A DNA stretch of 8,275 nt from CAYULW01 sp964445815 (lineage in GTDB: Bacteria > Bacteroidota > Bacteroidia > Flavobacteriales_E > Vicingaceae): NCBI GenBank assembly GCA_964445815.1, contig CAYULW010000017.1, positions 1 through 8,275 of the forward strand, in the 5' to 3' direction. The notes beneath the pieces are model-generated. The model saw only the letters and a list, made by a program, of their open reading frames with translations. It made no database searches and was not told where the DNA came from. The position numbers and the translations under genes are program-made. Shown here in pieces: positions 5,922 through 8,275 of the stretch. Position 1 is the stretch's first letter, and every line of letters starts with the position of its first letter.

Positions 5922-7163
5922 ATGCGAATACTTTTTAAGGTTCGTTTTATGTTGCTCACACTATCTCTGTTCCTAATGCAGTTTACTGCAATGGGAACGG
6001 AGGTGTGTGAGTTTTGCCCCATAAAAAGCATACAGCAAGCGATTGATCTAACAAAAGATGGAGATACTATTTGGATCAAAAAAGGCACTTATAAGGAGTA
6101 TAATTTATTGGTTGATAAACCCTTGACTATTGTTGGTGAAGATTTTCCTGTTATTGATGGAGAAGATAGAGGTGAAATCATGCGTATTGTGGCAGATAGT
6201 GTGACCATTGACGGTCTTTTTATCATCAACGTGGGTACAAGCTACACTTCTGATCATGCTGCCATAAGGGTAGTAAAAAGCAAAGACTTTATGATTCGAA
6301 ATGTAGTGCTCGAAAAATTGTTCTTTGGGATTTTTTTGGAGAAATCACACCATGGAGAAATCTACCACAATAAGATCATCGGTGATGCTCAGGATGAATA
6401 CAATTCCGGCAATGGAATTCATTTATGGTATTCACATAATGTGCTTATTTCTAAAAATATTGTACAAGGTGTTAGAGACGGCATCTATTTAGAGTTTGCT
6501 GACTCTATAACTGTTACAGAAAATGTGAGTCGAGAAAATTTAAGATATGGCTTACATTTTATGTTTTCTAACAATGATTTATACAGCAACAATGAGTTTG
6601 AAAATAATGGTGCAGGGGTCGCCGTGATGTTTTCCAAGCACATTCGAATGTATGATAATCTGTTTAAAGATAATTGGGGAACAGCTTCTTTTGGACTGTT
6701 GCTGAAAGAAATTAATGACCTAGAAATTGAAAACAATGTGTTTGATAACAATACCATTGCCATTAGTGTAGAGGGAGCAAACAGAGTGAATTACTTAAAC
6801 AATAAATTCAAAAGCAATGGATGGGCTGTTAAGGTACGTGGAGCTTGTTATACCAATTTGTTTAAAGGTAATCACTTTTTAAACAACTCTTTCGATGTAT
6901 CCTATAATAGCCGTATCAACGATAACCGTTTTGAAGGCAATTATTGGAGCAAATACAGCGGCTATGATCTTGATAAAGATGGTATAGGAGATATCCCTTA
7001 CCGTCCGGTGAAGTTGTTTTCTTATATTGTAAACCGCACACCTGAGACGATTGTACTACTTAGAAGTTTGTTTATAGACATCATTGACTTCTCCGAAAAA
7101 GTATCTCCTGTTTTTACTCCTGATGAACTAGTAGATAAACAGCCCTTAATGAAAGCGATATGA
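5922..7163 (+). CDS. nosD: NosD, periplasmic copper-site maturation protein
   Basis: NosD is an exported right-handed beta-helix protein that works with the NosFY transporter in maturation of the NosZ CuZ site. The 413 residues start with a signal peptide (basic MRILFKVR, hydrophobic core to about 24). A CEFCPIK segment follows, with C29 and C32, then SIQQAIDLTKDGDTIWIKKGTY, typical of the N-terminal part. Many short parallel beta-helix repeats with Asn and Gly turns run from about 60 to 335. The C-terminal region GNYWSKYSGYDLDKDGIGDIPYRPVKLFS (339-367) and RSLFIDII plus PLM (381-410) is characteristic of NosD. The gene starts 2 bases after the barrel gene and its stop overlaps the nosF start by 4 bases (ATGA). 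An internal ATG at 5949 has a slightly better upstream AAGG but would remove the basic signal-peptide start, so 5922 is preferred. Confidence 0.95.
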   Translation: MRILFKVRFMLLTLSLFLMQFTAMGTEVCEFCPIKSIQQAIDLTKDGDTIWIKKGTYKEYNLLVDKPLTIVGEDFPVIDGEDRGEIMRIVADSVTIDGLFIINVGTSYTSDHAAIRVVKSKDFMIRNVVLEKLFFGIFLEKSHHGEIYHNKIIGDAQDEYNSGNGIHLWYSHNVLISKNIVQGVRDGIYLEFADSITVTENVSRENLRYGLHFMFSNNDLYSNNEFENNGAGVAVMFSKHIRMYDNLFKDNWGTASFGLLLKEINDLEIENNVFDNNTIAISVEGANRVNYLNNKFKSNGWAVKVRGACYTNLFKGNHFLNNSFDVSYNSRINDNRFEGNYWSKYSGYDLDKDGIGDIPYRPVKLFSYIVNRTPETIVLLRSLFIDIIDFSEKVSPVFTPDELVDKQPLMKAI

Positions 7164-7867
7164 TAGAGGTAAATGGATTATACAAAAAATTCAATAAAAA
7201 TGCAGTCTTGTCTGACCTTCATTTGACCATTGAAGAAAAAGGGATCTTTGCCATTTTAGGACCTAACGGTTCTGGCAAGACAACCTTAATTAAGTCTATT
7301 CTGGGCATGGTAATTCCTGATAAAGGAAGCATTAAAGTAGCGGGTGAAGATATAAAGAAATCTTCTGATTATAGGCAAAAGATCGACTACTTACCTCAAA
7401 TTGCCAACTTCCCTTCCAACTTGAAGGTAAAAGAATTAATCCGCATGATTAAGGACCTGAGAGGAAAAACGGAAAGAGAAGAAAAACTGATTGAACAGTT
7501 TGGTTTACAGCCTTATTTAGACAAAAAATTGGGAAATCTATCAGGAGGTACAAAGCAGAAGGTAAACATCTTGTTAACCTTCATGTTTGACAGTCCCATT
7601 TTAATCTTGGATGAACCAACTACAGGTTTAGACCCACTTGCCTTAATTCAATTGAAGGAATTGATATTAGAAGAAAAGCAAAAAGGAAAAACCATTCTTA
7701 TTACTTCTCACATCATGAGTTTCGTTGAGGAAATGACGGATGAAATTGTTTTCTTGCTAGAAGGTAACATTCACTTTAAGGGAGCCATTCAGGCTTTAAA
7801 GACAGATACAGAACAGACAGATTTAGAACATGCAATTGCTGTATTATTAGAAAAGAACCATGTTTAA
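7160..7867 (+). CDS. nosF: NosF, ABC transporter ATPase
   Basis: NosF is the cytoplasmic ATPase of the NosFY(D) system. The 235 residues contain all ABC motifs: Walker A GPNGSGKT at 34-41, Q-loop Gln80 (YLPQ), signature LSGGT at 127-131, Walker B ILILDEP at 147-153 with D151 and E152, and the switch His184 (TSH). A C-terminal extension of about 30 residues follows the core. The length fits NosF. Identification as NosF rather than a generic ABC-2 ATPase rests on its position, translationally coupled between nosD (4-base overlap) and nosY (8-base overlap). No motif is missing, so it should hydrolyse ATP. What NosFY moves, possibly a sulfur species or a signal for NosD, is a matter of family knowledge and cannot be read here. 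Confidence 0.95.
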   Translation: MIEVNGLYKKFNKNAVLSDLHLTIEEKGIFAILGPNGSGKTTLIKSILGMVIPDKGSIKVAGEDIKKSSDYRQKIDYLPQIANFPSNLKVKELIRMIKDLRGKTEREEKLIEQFGLQPYLDKKLGNLSGGTKQKVNILLTFMFDSPILILDEPTTGLDPLALIQLKELILEEKQKGKTILITSHIMSFVEEMTDEIVFLLEGNIHFKGAIQALKTDTEQTDLEHAIAVLLEKNHV

Positions 7868-8275
7868 GATATTGAAATATAGTTTTTATGATTTGGCACG
7901 GAGCAGATGGAGCTACATCTACTTTCTGTTTTACCTGATTTTAGCTTTGGTATTACTGTTTCTGAATAATGATTTATCAAAGGCAGTCATTACACTCATG
8001 AATGTCATCATCATACTTGTGCCCTTAATAGGAACCATATTTGGGGTAATGTACTACTATAATTCTAGAGAGTTTACAGAGTTATTATTGGCTCAACCCA
8101 TAAGAAGAAATTCCATTTTTTTAGGTCAATATTTGGGAATTGCTTTATCGCTCTCCTTTAGCTTACTGTTTGGCATCGGTATTCCATTTGTCATTTACGG
8201 CCTGTTTAATTCGGCTGCCATTTGGGATTTTTCGTTACTCTTACTTACCGGAGTATTTTTAACCTTCATCTTTGT
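7860..8275 (+). CDS. nosY: NosY, ABC-2 type permease (3' end cut by the window)
   Basis: NosY is the membrane partner of NosF. The reading frame opens at ATG 7860, inside the end of nosF (8-base overlap), and stays open to the window end, giving 138 complete codons. The N-terminus MFKILKYSFYDLARSRW has the amphipathic, basic entry helix of ABC-2 permeases. Predicted helices lie at about 20-36, 42-65, 92-113 and from 126 to the edge. The segment FGVMYYYNSREFTELLLAQP (61-80) followed by IRRNSIFLGQ is characteristic of NosY and probably forms the coupling helix region contacting NosF. About half of the usual NosY length is visible, and the rest lies beyond the window. Overlap with nosF implies translational coupling and fixed stoichiometry. 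Confidence 0.93.
   Translation, partial: MFKILKYSFYDLARSRWSYIYFLFYLILALVLLFLNNDLSKAVITLMNVIIILVPLIGTIFGVMYYYNSREFTELLLAQPIRRNSIFLGQYLGIALSLSFSLLFGIGIPFVIYGLFNSAAIWDFSLLLLTGVFLTFIF

Noticed and set aside
5888..6088. Minus-strand open frame of 66 codons across the barrel/nosD junction
   Set aside because: It is antisense to two well-supported genes and its product has no recognisable features.
6485..6763. Minus-strand open frame of 92 codons within nosD
   Set aside because: It is antisense to the beta-helix repeats; the composition is what an AT-rich repeat region gives on the other strand.

Overview
The window is a nitrous oxide reductase (nos) gene cluster. All genes lie on the + strand, and both ends of the window cut through a gene. 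The host looks like a member of the Bacteroidota. The DNA is AT-rich, starts follow A-rich leaders without a clear Shine-Dalgarno, and several exported proteins have lipoprotein signal peptides. NosZ has the clade II (Sec-exported) form, and NosD, NosF and NosY match that type of cluster. No 16S or other marker is present, so the taxonomy is inference.

Layout: (1) 1-444, the end of a lipoprotein c-type cytochrome; (2) 479-1051, a lipoprotein with one fasciclin (FAS1) domain; (3) 1076-3040, nosZ, with all CuZ histidines and the CuA motif present; (4) 3056-3095, a strong stem-loop after nosZ; (5) 3118-3735, a four-helix membrane protein in the position of nosB; (6) 3740-4180, a lipoprotein NosL; (7) 4187-4480, a small cupin; (8) 4492-5919, a second NosL domain fused through a histidine-rich linker to a methionine-rich predicted outer-membrane barrel; (9) 5922-7163 nosD, 7160-7867 nosF and 7860-8275 nosY (cut by the window end). 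The last genes overlap by 4 and 8 bases. No gene-free stretch exceeds 77 bases.

How they would work together: NosZ reduces N2O to N2 outside the cytoplasmic membrane. The cytochrome is the obvious candidate for electron delivery. NosL binds Cu(I) for cofactor assembly, while NosD and the NosFY ABC transporter support maturation of the CuZ site. The unusual part is the block from 3118 to 5919: a membrane protein, two NosL paralogues, a cupin and a His/Met-rich barrel. It suggests a copper-handling path that may reach from the outer membrane to NosZ. That path is inferred from domain content and gene order only. No nosR, nosG, nosH, nosC or regulator gene is seen here; they could lie outside the window.
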